The position numbers and the translations under genes were made by a program. Positions 34,440 to 45,889 of a stretch of 64,000 bases of DNA are shown here, piece by piece (position 1 is the stretch's first letter; every line of letters starts with the position of its first letter). The stretch comes from Atrina japonica (taxonomy: Eukaryota > Mollusca > Bivalvia > Pterioida > Pinnidae), in NCBI GenBank assembly GCA_030159075.1, contig BROG01000635.1, positions 135,001-199,000 on the forward strand, given 5' to 3'. Below the pieces are notes generated by a model that saw nothing but the letters and a program-made list of their open reading frames with translations, did not search any database and had not been told where the DNA came from.

Positions 34440-35930
34440 CCGACAATGCATCTCCCAGATGTTTGCGTACTAAGAATGTATAGGCCTCCTCCTTGTCTTG
34501 ATGGCACTATTAATTTCTTGTGTGCAATTGTCTTTGGAGATTACTTTGTTGATATAAGGTTCCCATCCTTGATCTTCTTAGAGTTCAACGCCTAGATATG
34601 GGTATTGATGAACTGTCTCCCACTATTGGCCTATCATTTCATAGTTGAAGATAGTTCGGTTACATTTTTCTCGCAGAATGTATCATTATGTGGGATGGAA
34701 TGTTGTCTGCGACTTATCTTTCCATATGGTGAGTTCAGTCACATCGTGTTGAAGCTTCGTGTCATCTTCCATATTGTTGATGGGTTGTTACAGTAGAGAG
34801 TTATCAGCACAAAGGCATAGTGTTGGTGTTGTTGAAATGGACTCTTCCATGTTGTTTACTAGTACATGTATATAAAGCAGGAAGCATACCAGTCCCAGTA
34901 CTGTTCCCTGAGAAACGCCTGATCATAATGGTTTATTTCCACTTGCATTCCCATCCACACATACTCTTTGGTGTCGCTGAGTTTTTCATGAGTTAATCCA
35001 CTTCAGAATGTTCCCATTGAATCCATAGTGAGTCCTCTTTTTAAGTACTCGCTGATATGACACAGTGTCAAATGCCTTCGAGAAGTCTAGCATCAGCATG
35101 TCCACTTGTTCCTCCTTATCTAAAGATCTTGCAACTACATTTATTTTGGTGGATTTACAACATATGGAAGTCAGAGATACAGGTCTGCAGGTCACTGATT
35201 TCCTTCGGCCCCCTTTTGCAAATGACAATAACAGTCGCTTGCCTCCAATCCTCTGTACATCTCAAGTCTGAAGGGATTGCTGGAAGATCTTTGTCAAGAA
35301 TGGGATTATCTGGTTACATGTCTCTCCCAAGATCCTATAAAATCCGATCTCATTCGTTTGCTTTCAATGGTTCCATTTCACAGTGATGTATAGCTGCTTA
35401 ACTTTGGAGATTTGTTAATCATAAGTTTGGTCTTCATACAGGATACATTTTTGCCTTCCACTGGCTGTCGATAACATGTTATCCTGGCGTGTTCTGGAGA
35501 GGTAATATAATACCAATGTTATCCTTTATTCCTGGACGTGTATTTCCAGAATCATTTCCCAACGATGGGTTTGCTGTCAATTGTCTCTTTAACCCTTCCA
35601 TGTCAGCCTTTTGTAGAGATGTACTACATGTTGTTTTTTTAGAGGTGGGGGGGGGGGCGTTTTTAACTTGAGGTTACAGCGGCCACGACAATGCTGTGAT
35701 CACTCATGCCTGGATGTACCTCCGTTTTGGTCAGAGTCATGGGTAGTTGGTAAACATGAGGTCAAGTATGTTGTGTCCTCTGGTTGGTTTGACGTCTCTC
35801 TGGGTAAGGTCGTTGGTACTGGTGATATCCAGTAATTTACTGTTGATGTCTCTGTCATTTGGTTGGAGTGTGCTTGTGTTCCAGTCAATGTGTGGTAAAT
35901 CAACTAAGGATGACATTTGGTAGGTTATCT
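34440..35930 (-). pseudogene. Decayed LINE (non-LTR retrotransposon) pol
   Basis: Minus-strand frames carry reverse-transcriptase signatures: RPVSLTSICCK (about 35180), then VDMLMLDFSKAFDTVSYQRV and YGFNGNILKWINS. A CAD(N)-type degenerate active site lies near 34810, and a YPYLGV-like block near 34600. Farther upstream (about 35880-35730), DLPHIDWN-like and LDLMFTN-like segments resemble the end of an APE-type endonuclease. Stops and shifts occur throughout, so it is non-functional. The clade is not certain (CR1/Jockey/L2-like). Confidence 0.7.
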
Positions 35931-36049
35931 TGACTTCTTTTCATTATTGTGTTAATTAATGGACTTTTTCAAGTATTTCCATCTTGTCAGATACTGCAAC
36001 TCGACTGAAGATAGAATGAACCCATATGTAATGGTTGACTATCCATGAC

Positions 36050-37040
36050 ATTGCTCTTACGCAATTTAACTTCACATTCCAGATGTGGATACTTAAAAAT
36101 TCTAAACAGCTTTTAGAAAACTTGAAGGCACACAATTTTTCTCGAATTCACAGTATCAAAACTTATGACTTCTCTACTCTTTACACTACTATTCCACATA
36201 AAAAATTAAAAGAAAGACTTTTCAGCTTCATAGACAACTGTTTTTTCACTAAAGGTGGTACCCGAAAATTTAAATATCTAGTGATTGGCTCTCGGGATAC
36301 TTATTTCGTAAACACCACTCTGATTCTACACATAAATACACTGAAGTTGATATAAAAAACATGCTGGAATTTCTAATAGACAATATATTTGTAATGTTCG
36401 GAGACGTGGTCTTTCAACAACCTGTCGGCATTCCTATGGGAACCAATTGTGCTCCTCTATTGGCCAACCTGTTCCTTTATTCATACGAAGCAGACTTCAT
36501 TCAGAAACTGCTGAATCAAAAGAAGAAAAAGTTAGCGGTGTCCTTTAATTTGACATTAGATATATCGACGACATTTTGTCAATAAATAATGACAATTTTC
36601 ATACATATGCCAATGCGATATATCCCAGCGAACTAGAAATTAAATATACAACAGAATCAAGCACACACGCTTCATACTTAGACGTTTTACTTAATATAAA
36701 CACAGACGGGAAATTAGCAACTAAGCTATACGACAAACGCGACGATTTCGGCTTTCCCATCGTAAATTTTCCACATTTAAGTAGTAATATCGCTCAGTCA
36801 CCCGCATATGGAGTTTATATTTCACAAATAATCCGATATGCCAGGGCGTGTACAACATATGGATATTTCATATACAGAGGTAAAATACTCACCGACAAAT
36901 TATTGACACAGGGATATCGAAAACCGCGTTTAATGTCAACGTTCCGCAAATTTTACGGTCGGTATAATAGTCTTGTTTGCGACTACTCTGTTTCACTAAG
37001 TGAAATGTTGAATTGCCTTTTCGCTGGCGGTTGTTGAGAC
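36050..37040 (+). pseudogene. Reverse transcriptase of a probable Penelope-like element, frameshifted
   Basis: Three consecutive plus-strand frames form a reverse-transcriptase relic. The blocks in order are KTYDFSTLYTTIPHKKLKER (36165), FLIDNIFVMFGDVVFQQPVG and IPMGTNCAPLLANLFLYSYE (36370-36490), the catalytic YIDD (36561-36572), then SYLDVLL, KLATKLYDKRDDFGFPIVNF and FRKFYGRYNSLV (to 37000). Shifts occur near 36310 and 36555. This RT type is widespread in molluscs and cnidarians. I place it with Penelope-like elements on motif order, with moderate confidence. No GIY-YIG domain is visible downstream. Confidence 0.72.
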
Positions 37041-37260
37041 GTCTGTACCTAATGTGACGAGAATACACTCCTCACGTGTTTCATTGGACTTGACTGTCGA
37101 CTCACGGCGGGTGTGACCGGTCGACAGGGGATGCTTACTCCTCCATAGCACCCGATCCCTCGTCTTGGTTTCCAAAGGTCCGTGTTTGTCCATTTTTACC
37201 GGATTTGTATCTATGTCCTGGACATTCTATTGATTTATACTTTGGTATCTGAAATTTTTT
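37041..37260 (+). mobile_element. 3' tail of the reverse-transcriptase element
   Basis: Non-coding tail after the RT frame, containing GGTTTCCAAAGGTCCGTGTT and CTGGACATTCTATTGATTTA. Related tails without an adjacent RT occur at 2300 and 59270, so the 3' end has been copied separately, as 5'-truncated retrocopies would be. Confidence 0.65.
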
Positions 37261-39040
37261 TACATTCGTGTTAGTTTTTCTGTTACATAGTATTTTTTGA
37301 CTGTGATTAACACTCAGCCTTCTACCATCTTCCTATCCCTTTTGTATGGGTTTTTGGAAATTCTTGGAGATGCGATTCAATACAAAGTATGATGTTTGAT
37401 TGGCATATATGTTTCAATGAGACTGCAGTTCTACCATTTTTTTTATCACTAATCAGTCTCCTGCTGTTACAGACATGATTTGGAATACTGTTATTACTAG
37501 ATAAATGTAATTAACGGGAATGTTGTAAGTTTTCAAGATAGGACAAATCCTAATCTTAATCTGATCATGCTTGAAATCAGTTTGATGTTTCAGGAAGAAC
37601 TGAAGACAAATAGTTTACATGAGGGACATTTAACTGGATTTTTTCAAAACCTTAGATAATAATGATAACATTCCTCTTGACTAAGGTCATTACATTTCGT
37701 ATGAACCCAAATATAACACTCGTCACACTCAAGAGCGTGTTTGTTTTTGTTTGTTTATTTCTACTGACTTATTATATACAGCACATGGGTACTTGATAGG
37801 TCCCGTGTTTTTTCGGTGTACATCCCCATACAAGAGAATCGATTAGAACGCGTTAATTAAGTGTTGTAGTAGGGTAGGTGGTCCACAATTTGCAACGAGT
37901 ACCATTTTATGTATCCATGACCTGTTTCCCTTGATCTGCTGACAGTTAATGTACATATTCATGATAATATATGGGTTGTTTATCAATCTATGGTTGATTG
38001 AATTTATTCACAGAGAAAATGGCGGGTCCTGTCGACCTGACCGGGATATTGTTATGTAAAATTATCACGTACTGAATGGTAATATTGTGATTACTTTATA
38101 GATTTTGAAAAAAGACAAAATGACTATTTTTGACGATTTAATTCTACCAGAGACATGAACCAAACCCTATACCGGCTATAGACCTAATTACATATTCTGA
38201 TTTTAACTCTGACTACATAATATTTGTGCATCAATGGCATTTGTTATTGTATTGTACATATAAGTTTGAATCATTGCTTTACAGTCGTGATTTGTTTATT
38301 TACCAAGCCCCTCTCTCATACCCCGACAACGGTGTTTCCCATTCGAGATTTTAATAATATGAGAGTGTGCTAGCATGCCATGTAATATGCGACTCCCTAC
38401 CAATGCAGACTATTAAAAAATTGTTACGACTTTGGCCATTTTTTTGGTTCACATTTTATTGTGAATTGCGATAAAGATTTCCAAAAATTATAGACCATTG
38501 ACACGCATGAAGAGAAAGCATTTTAGTTTCAATGTGAAAGGTGTGAACAAAAACAGTAAACGGGAAGGCACGGTAAACCATGAGCATTATTTCTGCATGT
38601 TTTCATTCATGGCATAAGTCAGGTGTTCAGATGAAATTCACATTCTAAATAATAGGTAGTGTCTAATTTCTTACATTTTTATCCTAGGCTGTAAATACAA
38701 ATCGGTAAAACTTTAAAAATCGGGTTTTTCAGTAAATGTAACAACTCGGCATCTTACACCTCGGACTCGGGTTTCGAACTTTTTCGTTTCCTATTTTTTA
38801 CTTGTTTTAGTTATCCCTACTCATTTGAACGCTAGCTTTTGTAATTCTGTTCTCTGTAATACCATATATGTGGTGTTTTATTTGATCATTTTAATAACTG
38901 TTAATATATACATTAATCATGAATTATCAGATATATAACTCTTATTTGTATCAAGTTAGGTTAATTTGTTCATCGGTCTATGGTACTACCTGTTTTAGTG
39001 TGAACTTATAATCGAACGGAAGTAGCTATCCAGCATGTGC
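37261..39040. other. Intergenic, nothing firm
   Basis: No recognisable gene. An ATG in good context (AAAATGGCGGG, 38018) opens only an 18-codon frame (MAGPVDLTGILLCKIITY) and could be a first exon, but nothing downstream joins to it in frame. Confidence 0.4.
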
Positions 39041-39044
39041 ACTT

Positions 39045-39083
39045 CCTTTTCCGTTTTCCATATTTTCTCCAAGCCATAGGTTA
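39045..39083 (+). promoter_or_regulatory. Possible TOP-like start and 5' UTR exon of RPL36
   Basis: The pyrimidine-rich TTCCTTTTCCGTTTTCC run, followed by a possible donor (CATAG|GTTAGC), resembles the 5' terminal oligopyrimidine start of animal ribosomal protein genes. The RPL36 ATG exon has a good acceptor just upstream, so an upstream non-coding exon must exist. Whether this is it is a guess. Confidence 0.25.
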
Positions 39084-39609
39084 GCATTACTGGCATTAAA
39101 TCTGCCTTAATCGGGGCCAGAGATTGAGTTGTTTAAAATTTATTTCTAAATAAATGAAACTTATGACAATTTCAATCCATTTGAGTGTGTTATTGAGGCT
39201 TAGGATTTTATATATGTCGAGATAAATTGTTGCAAAGAGCATGGATTACGAGTTTAATTTGTTTACATGAGTCAAGTAATCCATGATTTGTACACAATAA
39301 AGACAATTTCGGTGACTTGAGCACAGAGAAAGCGTGAAAATAGAATGTTATACTAGTAAAAAAAAATCAAATTTCCATGTGTATTCATTTCGTTTATGCG
39401 TTGCTCTCTCTTAGTTGTTTTCATGAAACTGAAAGGCTACATGTATGCAAGTCGTATAATTCTATTGGGGGATAGGCCTAGCTCATTTCTGCTAGCAGTT
39501 ACACACATAAGTCAGCCCTTGTTGCAGGCTACTTTAATAACTTGTAAACTTCCTACTCTAGACAATTGAAATGTCTGATCTTGATGTACTGAAATTTCCA
39601 ATTTAATAG

Positions 39610-39792
39610 ATGGACAGAGGGGGTAATCCCTGTGACTTTGAGGATTCTGTCGTGGACTATTTTTCTGCTGCGTTTAACTTGTCCTGCCAGAATCCCTTGT
39701 TAAGCCTTCATAGTTTTATTCAGGAAAATTTTGCTTCTGTGACTGGCTTGCTTCAAGAGGACTTGATCAATACCTGGGACTTGTTTCAATAA
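39610..39792 (+). CDS. Unrecognised 60-codon ORF with AATAAA over its stop
   Basis: Open frame MDRGGNPCDFEDSVVDYFSA through to NTWDLFQ. The composition is protein-like (acidic, few rare repeats) and a possible acceptor AG lies immediately before the ATG. The stop TAA (39790-39792) is part of an AATAAA (39788-39793). It could be the terminal exon of an unidentified gene or a retroelement remnant. I recognise no family. Confidence 0.3.
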   Translation: MDRGGNPCDFEDSVVDYFSAAFNLSCQNPLLSLHSFIQENFASVTGLLQEDLINTWDLFQ

Positions 39793-40040
39793 AGACTGTA
39801 ACTTTAGATGTAACTTGAGTTACAATTTTATTTACATGTACATAGTTTAAGTTTCACAAAAGGTAGTAAACATATGCTTACTCATCAACGTACTGGTACT
39901 GTAACCGTTACCTGATGATAACAGTTTATGAATGAATCATAAGTACGGGTATAACTAAGTAGTTTTTCTGAGATATTTTCTGACATGTCTGTTATACATT
40001 TTGAAGAGACGTACTACAGTCAGAAATTCCCAACCATGTA

Positions 40041-40147
40041 CAGTGAAGCCTGTTTTAGTGACCATGTGTCTATAAAAAGACCACCTCCCTATAAAGACTG
40101 ATTTTTTTGTGTCCCTAAGGAGTTCGTTAAATATACAAGTTTCACTG
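40041..40147. mobile_element. Tiny Tc1/mariner-type MITE
   Basis: Ends CAGTGAAGCCTG and CAAGTTTCACTG, nearly inverted, flanked by TA on both sides (40039-40040, 40148-40149). CAGT termini with a TA duplication are typical of Tc1/mariner. 107 bp, non-coding. Confidence 0.7.
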
Positions 40148-40149
40148 TA

Positions 40150-41840
40150 TTTATAAAAGTTTTATCAATTTATCTGTATTTTTATCAATTTATCTGTATT
40201 TCTTCCAACTTTCATTTTCACATGCTGGGAGAAGTTATGTCATGACAACATGAGAGAGAGAAAAAGATTATAATTAACCTTTAGATCAAACAATACATAT
40301 GGATATAATCATATTGATATAAATTTGCTCACTTGTAATAATTAATATATAGACTTTGTCCATTTCACTCTTTGTTGAGCTTAAAATTCATTAAATGAAA
40401 CCATCTGTGAGATGTTATGGTAAAGGTTAGGAAAATGTAACTGTACTTCAGTTGGAGAAACTCTAAAACGAGATCTTTTAAAGTCTTTCCCAATTGTTTC
40501 TATGCATATTTTAAATGATGTTAAGGTAACCGGAGGTATCCTATAAATACCCATATGGAACCGAAAGTGATGCAATAATCATTTAATTACATTTTAATTT
40601 AACAAACCATCGAACATTTAAAGATATACGGCAAATTCAGGCTAGAAAATGGAAGTGAAAGAAGGGGAGCAATTATTTTATCAGACTATGTAGGATAAAA
40701 TCTTCCCCGTATAAATGGCATAATAACAACGGCATATTGGAGTTTTCCCATTCAATCACTCTTTTGTTGGGATAAAAGAATTGTCACATGATTTTCATGA
40801 ACTGAAATGATCAAGTGGGGAACAGTCTGAGGAAAAAATATATGATGTACTTTCTTGTTTTCTACTGATTTGATATCGGCAACTTTTTTTATTCAGTAAA
40901 TTGCTTTACAAATAAACTTTTTAACTTTCCTATCTAATGTGACTAGTTTGTAGACTCAGATGCTAGTTTATTCGTAGGATGAAAGATGTGACCTTTAGTG
41001 AAACTCATTTTAGACACAAGTCTAGATTTACATCAACATGTAAAGTTGTGACCTTCAGGGCTTTCAATAGTTTTGAGAGAAGCAGGCAAACAACTCCAGT
41101 GTAGGCGACTGCCTCTCCGTATATTTTATCACAAAATTAGCTCAAGTAGGCGACAAACTGCTGAAGTAGAAGGTGGAAAATAGCCGCCTACCGGCTACTT
41201 TTGAAAGCACTGGACCTTAAGTGAAACTGGCTCCAGGGTGGCAGTCAATCATTATGTCATATATGGTTTCTAGACACATTTTTCTTTGAATCTAAACACA
41301 TTTTTGTCTAAAATCCCAAACAGAAATTGAAATGTCACATACGTTTATTCAGATGGATGCCTACTTTTTGCCAGGGTTGAATGGCAGATAATTTACACAG
41401 GCTTTTCTATAGGGTTGAATGTTTGTGAGTCCCATCGACTAATTGAATAATGGGGACTTTATGTATCCAAGAATTCAAAATCACTACAGTTATACAGTAG
41501 TAGTGGGTCCTTTGGGGAATTGGTTTTATTAATTTTGTGCGTCCAAAGAATATTTTATGCACCAGGTCTAGATACGTAGAAAACGTGTATGGGAAAACCC
41601 TGTTTATGTCACACGATCAGCTCAACTGGCAAAGGGTCTATAGTTTGTTTTATGATTGCTTTTCATAAGCCAGTGAAAAGAAAAGTTATTGGTTATCAAA
41701 CTTATCAAGAGCAATCATAATTCATAGGACAGTCTATAGCCTTTGACGTATTGTCTTGTAAACAATCAAAACCATTCAAACCTTGGCAAAAAGCTTAGAG
41801 TGAGATTTTTTCACCTTGGAATCTTGTTAATTCTTGTCTC
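40150..41840. other. Upstream region of the RPL36 coding exons
   Basis: Probably the first intron or promoter region of RPL36. A GTAGGCGAC / CGCCTACCGGCTACTTTTGA segment at 41120-41205 looks like a decayed repeat. No gene recognised. Confidence 0.4.
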
Positions 41841-41853
41841 TTTTTATACAGAC

Positions 41854-41952
41854 ATGGGGATTAAATATGATATAGCTGTTGGTCTGAACAAGGGCCATAA
41901 AGTTACTGCCATTGAGGCCGGCAGAAAGACCAGACCAACCAGAAGGAAGGGA
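41854..41952 (+). CDS. RPL36: RPL36 coding exon 1
   Basis: 33 codons ending RRKG before the donor GTAAGT. Contains [11 protein letters not shown]. Confidence 0.97.
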
Positions 41953-44282
41953 GTAAGTACCACCTTTTTCTAATTTTTTTTATGTTAGACACATCATGAT
42001 TTTGGAAGATAGGCCTATAGGTTATTTGGAATTTTATCAACATTTTATCAAAATGTATTTGAGGATTTTCACTTTTAAATATACTGCTCAGCCCTGGGAA
42101 ATATCTTACGGTGATAATTTGCAGATTTCTGTGAATTTTAGGTAGAATTTTTAGTCATTATCAAGGCCGTTTTCCCTAGCAAGATAAGTCATATTTTCCC
42201 TCAAATTTAAATATATTTTTCTCTATTTTATTGACATTGCTTTTTTTATTTCACTCTTTATATTGTATTGTTGTTAAACATCCCACTCAAGAATCTTTCA
42301 CTCATGTGTAGAGGTCACCAAATGCCAGTAAAGGGCTTCAGATTTTTGGCCTTTGTTGGTAATTTGGATTTGACTTACACATTGTTGTAATTATTTGTAC
42401 ATATCATCTTTATCACATCTTATCAAACAGTTACTTTTTAAAACTGTTCAAACAACATCTTTCACCCATAGTCATTGCAAGTTTTAGACCTCTTTTTGTA
42501 AGGAATATTTTACAGACTTTACAAAACTGCAAATTTTAGATAGCATTATACTTATCACTGAACTATGATTTTTGCAGGATGGAACAGGTTTTAGATTTAA
42601 CAATGCCCTCAGAATACTCATTTAAATGTTGTCATACATGTATGAAAGTGGAAAACTTGACATGTTTTTCATGTGTTTTAATACAGGCACTCACAAAACA
42701 TGCTAAATTTGTAAGAGATGTGGTTAGAGAAGTCACTGGCTTTGCTCCATATGAAAAGAGACTTCAGGAATTGCTGAAAATTTCAAAAGACAAAAGAGCT
42801 TTGAAATTTGCAAAGAGAAGGGTAAGTGGTTTCAGTGAAAACCTGTAGCTCCTTGACTGCTGCAGCTTTTGTATGATTCACATAACTTGGCGGGAGCAGA
42901 GTAACCTTTTGATTATCTCGGGGAGGATTCCACTCACTTTTCAGTTATGACAGGCTTCACAAGAAAAGTGTTTTATTCTACACTGGATGCTAACAGACAT
43001 TTTGAACGGAAAAAAAAAATTACTGGTCAACTGGACCAGGGAATAAAGGAATTCCACTGGTCAAAGAAATTTTTTACTGTTCTGTATATATACACAGAAA
43101 GAAATGGAAACTTACTGGTCATTTGGACCAGTTATCAGATAGATTTCACCAGATTTTTGTAAAATGTATCGTTTTTTCTGGTAAGACTGGTGAATTTCAA
43201 AAACTCTTTACTCACTGGTATGATGAAAAGTTGGAACGACTACTCTTGTCATTGTAATAATGGCATATTACCTAAAATTTAATTTGACAGGTTTTACAAG
43301 ACTCTGCCCTGCCAGGTTATATGTAGTTTACTATACCAGTACATGAAAAAAAAGAGAGACTACAGGTTAAACAAAAAGGTTAAACTATACAAGTTCAAAA
43401 GCATACCTCTGAGAGACCGAGTGCAATGTAGTGTACTAAAGTTTTGACTGTCGACATATGTATTCTTTGAAATATCTCAGTTTCTGTCAGTTTTGCTCTT
43501 TAAGTTTGAACCAAAATTGGTAAGTTGCTAAGCATCAATAAGATCTCGGAAGAATTCAACTGTGGTCAACAGTCTGCAAAATTTGACAGAGTTATGGGAC
43601 TTTGTTAACATCATACGTTATATGACCTGTAGATGAATTTGTTAATTTTCTGATAATTTAATAGAGTGAAGTCAAGTTTAGCTTTTAGTTTGTTGGGACA
43701 ATGTGATGAGAAAGCTAACGTCACACTCCTGGTGTAGGCAGTAACCATGATTCATGGTTTAAAACTTTAACCTGGTCAATATCTTTTTAACTGTATAGGT
43801 AGGACTTCAAATGTCTGATGATATTTCACATGTTGATTATTTTTGATGGGGGGATCCAGTGGTACCTTGATTCTTGACCAGGCTTTGTTTACTGTTGTCA
43901 ACTTATTATGGGAGGCATTTGCTTGGCAGATCATGTTAAAATGGTTATCCCCAAAATATTGACAGCTTTTAAGAGAGGTTATATATTGGTGAGTAATGTG
44001 TAACCTCCACCATTTGCATTATCTTAGTGGTCAGTTTGGTTTAAGGTCCAGTCTGTAAATTGATTTATTGCAAATTGCTGAAGTGGTATATAATGTACTT
44101 GATTTAAGTAAAAGATTGTATATTAATCTATTGTTTCTTGTTGAAAATATACCTGATCACGTGTTGTTTTTTTTTTTGTTTCTTTTCAACAGTTAGGATC
44201 ACACATCCGTGCCAAGAGGAAGAGGGAAGAAATGCAGATCATGTTACAGAAACAGAGAAAGGCCCAGAAAGAACATAAGTGA
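41854..44282 (+). CDS. RPL36: Ribosomal protein L36 (eL36), three coding exons
   Basis: A cytosolic 60S ribosomal protein. Coding exons 41854-41952, 42687-42821 and 44193-44282 join in phase 0 at both junctions to give 107 residues (human 105). The sequence begins [18 protein letters not shown] and continues with [20 protein letters not shown], then [13 protein letters not shown] and [14 protein letters not shown], all hallmarks of eL36. The ATG lies two bases after the acceptor TTTTTATACAG at 41851, so the 5' UTR is mostly on an upstream exon, usual for ribosomal protein genes. AATAAA at 44305-44310 is only 23 bp past the stop. Expression is expected to be high and constitutive, with translational control through a TOP leader. 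Confidence 0.97.
42262..42352 (-). mobile_element. SINE family 2 tail, minus copy, RPL36 intron
   Basis: Reverse complement of the family 2 tail: TTGTTAAACATCCCACTCAA followed by AATCTTTCACTCATGTG and a CCAAATGCC-GGGCTTCA block. 5'-truncated. Confidence 0.75.
42687..42821 (+). CDS. RPL36: RPL36 coding exon 2
   Basis: 45 codons between GTTTTAATACAG and GTAAGT. Contains [18 protein letters not shown] and SKDKRALKF. Confidence 0.97.
42883..43321. mobile_element. MITE with ATAACTTGGCGGG ends, interrupted
   Basis: Left end CATAACTTGGCGGGAGCAGA and right end reverse complement ATAACCTGGCAGGGCAGAGT. The middle (about 43005-43190) has a second palindromic insert with repeated ACTGGTCAACTGGACCAG-type sequences. 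Related copies are at 45295-45540, 50985-51150 and 54060-54305. Confidence 0.75.
44193..44282 (+). CDS. RPL36: RPL36 coding exon 3 (terminal)
   Basis: 29 codons plus stop after TCTTTTCAACAG. Encodes [20 protein letters not shown] and a Lys-rich C-terminus. Confidence 0.97.
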   Translation, partial: LGSHIRAKRKREEMQIMLQKQRKAQKEHK

Positions 44283-44304
44283 ACTTCCTGTATATAACAA
44301 TATA

Positions 44305-44310
44305 AATAAA
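44305..44310 (+). terminator. RPL36 polyadenylation signal
   Basis: AATAAA 23 bp after the RPL36 stop codon, the only canonical signal close by. Confidence 0.85.
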
Positions 44311-44344
44311 AAAAATAGAAACAACTTTTGTATATCATGTTCTA

Positions 44345-44810
44345 TTGTCCTACTCAAGCGGGCCTGGTTCAGCCAATAGCATGTTCGACTTTTGATCGTG
44401 AGGTTGTGAGTTTGAGTCCAGCCGACGGCAGGTTGGTTTCCTGTCCTTTGGAAGAGACAGTAAAAACCCCGGTCCCGTGTCACAGTAGGTGTTGGCACAT
44501 TGAAGAACCCTCACAGCTCAATTCCCGTGAACCGACCAGGCTCCGTCAGTAGCGGGCTCGACTCTTGGTTGTGAGTTCGAGTCCAGGCGGCGGCAGGTTG
44601 GTTTCCTGTCTATCCATTGAGACAGTAAAATCTGAGGTCCCGTGTCACAGTAGGTGTTGGCACGTTAAAGAACCCTCACAGCTCAATGGCCATAGGTGCA
44701 GAGCATAGCCCTGAATTTGAAGCCCTTCACCGTCACTTGATGAACGTCTTCATGTGAGTGAAATGTTCCTGAGTGGGACGCTAAACAACAATACAACAAC
44801 AACATTGTCC
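44345..44810 (+). mobile_element. tRNA-derived SINE (family 2), nested/tandem dimer
   Basis: Two heads in tandem (44345-44530 and 44535 onward). Each has a box-A-like GTTCAGCCAATAGC/CTCCGTCAGTAGCGGGCTCG and a box B GTGAGTT(C/T)GAGTCC, then GGCAGGTTGGTTTCCTGTC and CCGTGTCACAGTAGGTGTTG. The second copy runs to the full 3' end (CTGAGTGGGACGCTAAACAA, then ACAACAACAAC). The first is cut off after CACAGCTCAATT. It starts just 35 bp past the RPL36 polyadenylation signal. Confidence 0.88.
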
Positions 44811-45294
44811 TACACAAGTTTAAGTTTTAGTATTGAGACTCGGCTGCAAGTGCAAGTTCTCAAATTTAGACTTTACTATGGAAACAATTTTTCAGGTTTA
44901 TAAATTAAGCCATCACGTGTTGATACACAGAGCTGATTGTAAGACAACATTTCAGTGGGAGAGAGGGTGGTATTTCAAGACGAGTTCCATGGTATAGACA
45001 TGGAGAATCTGTTCTAAATATAGAGAGGTTGGTTGATAGATTTCCAACATAAAATCTTGAATGCTTGGAGACAAGACATTAAATCTGGATAAACGCTTTG
45101 TAGGTAACTTGGCAGTATTTGACTATTTCCATTCTTAACATGAAGCAGAGTAAAGACACATGTATTTTGTTTCACACTTTTGTAGCTATGCAAATACATA
45201 TATTTGAATTTGGATCCCAGCTTGTATTCCAGAAGGTGAGATAGAATGCCCAGCTAGTTTGGACACCTATTCATCTTTAAACTATAGTCCAATT

Positions 45295-45540
45295 CGCATA
45301 ACTTGGCAGGATGGAGTAAAATTTTGTTTATCATACGGATGGTTCTACTTTATTTTCAGTTCTGAATAGTTTCACTGGAAAAATGTAAATATATTCCTCA
45401 GTGGATACTGGTTGGTTTGATGACAAATAGGAGTGATTATTATTGCCGGTGTAATCTTAAATGTTGTTATGCTTTAGTACCTAAAATTTGAATTTCCTTA
45501 GGTCATGAATGGGTTCTTAAGACTCGACCCTGTCAGTATT
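45295..45540. mobile_element. MITE of the ATAACTTGGC family, second copy
   Basis: Starts GCATAACTTGGCAGGATGGA and ends with AAGACTCGACCCTGTCAG, an imperfect inverted repeat. The middle shares TTTTCAGTTCTGA-, CAGTGGATACTGG and GTAATCTTAAATGTTGTTATGC-type blocks with the copy at 50985. Non-coding. Confidence 0.7.
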
Positions 45541-45889
45541 GATTTTACTAAGTACCGAACTGGACACTTGTAGTACACACCGTAAATATAGTGACGTTGT
45601 AATCAGGGAGATAACTCTTATAGAGTTACTTGGTCTGGGAGAATTGAAAAAGATGTCCACGATGTGTATTGCTGGTGGTTTAAATGCTGCTGTGTTTGTT
45701 ATTAAAATCAAATTAAATCGGTGAGAAGACTTTACAGACAACATCTTGAGCCATTTCTGTCACAAATCTTTTCTGAGTTATAACTTTTCCAATGCTTGGT
45801 TGGGAACTTGGAATACATTCAAACTTCGTTAATTTGTTGGCCATGACCTAAAGGTGTGTTATTACCGTGGTGGCAGATTCAAAGACTGT

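Noticed and set aside
43699..43820. C/D-box snoRNA in RPL36 intron 2 (GTGATGA ... CTGA)
   Set aside because: No terminal stem, no internal C'/D' boxes at sensible spacing, and the motif pair is easily met by chance.
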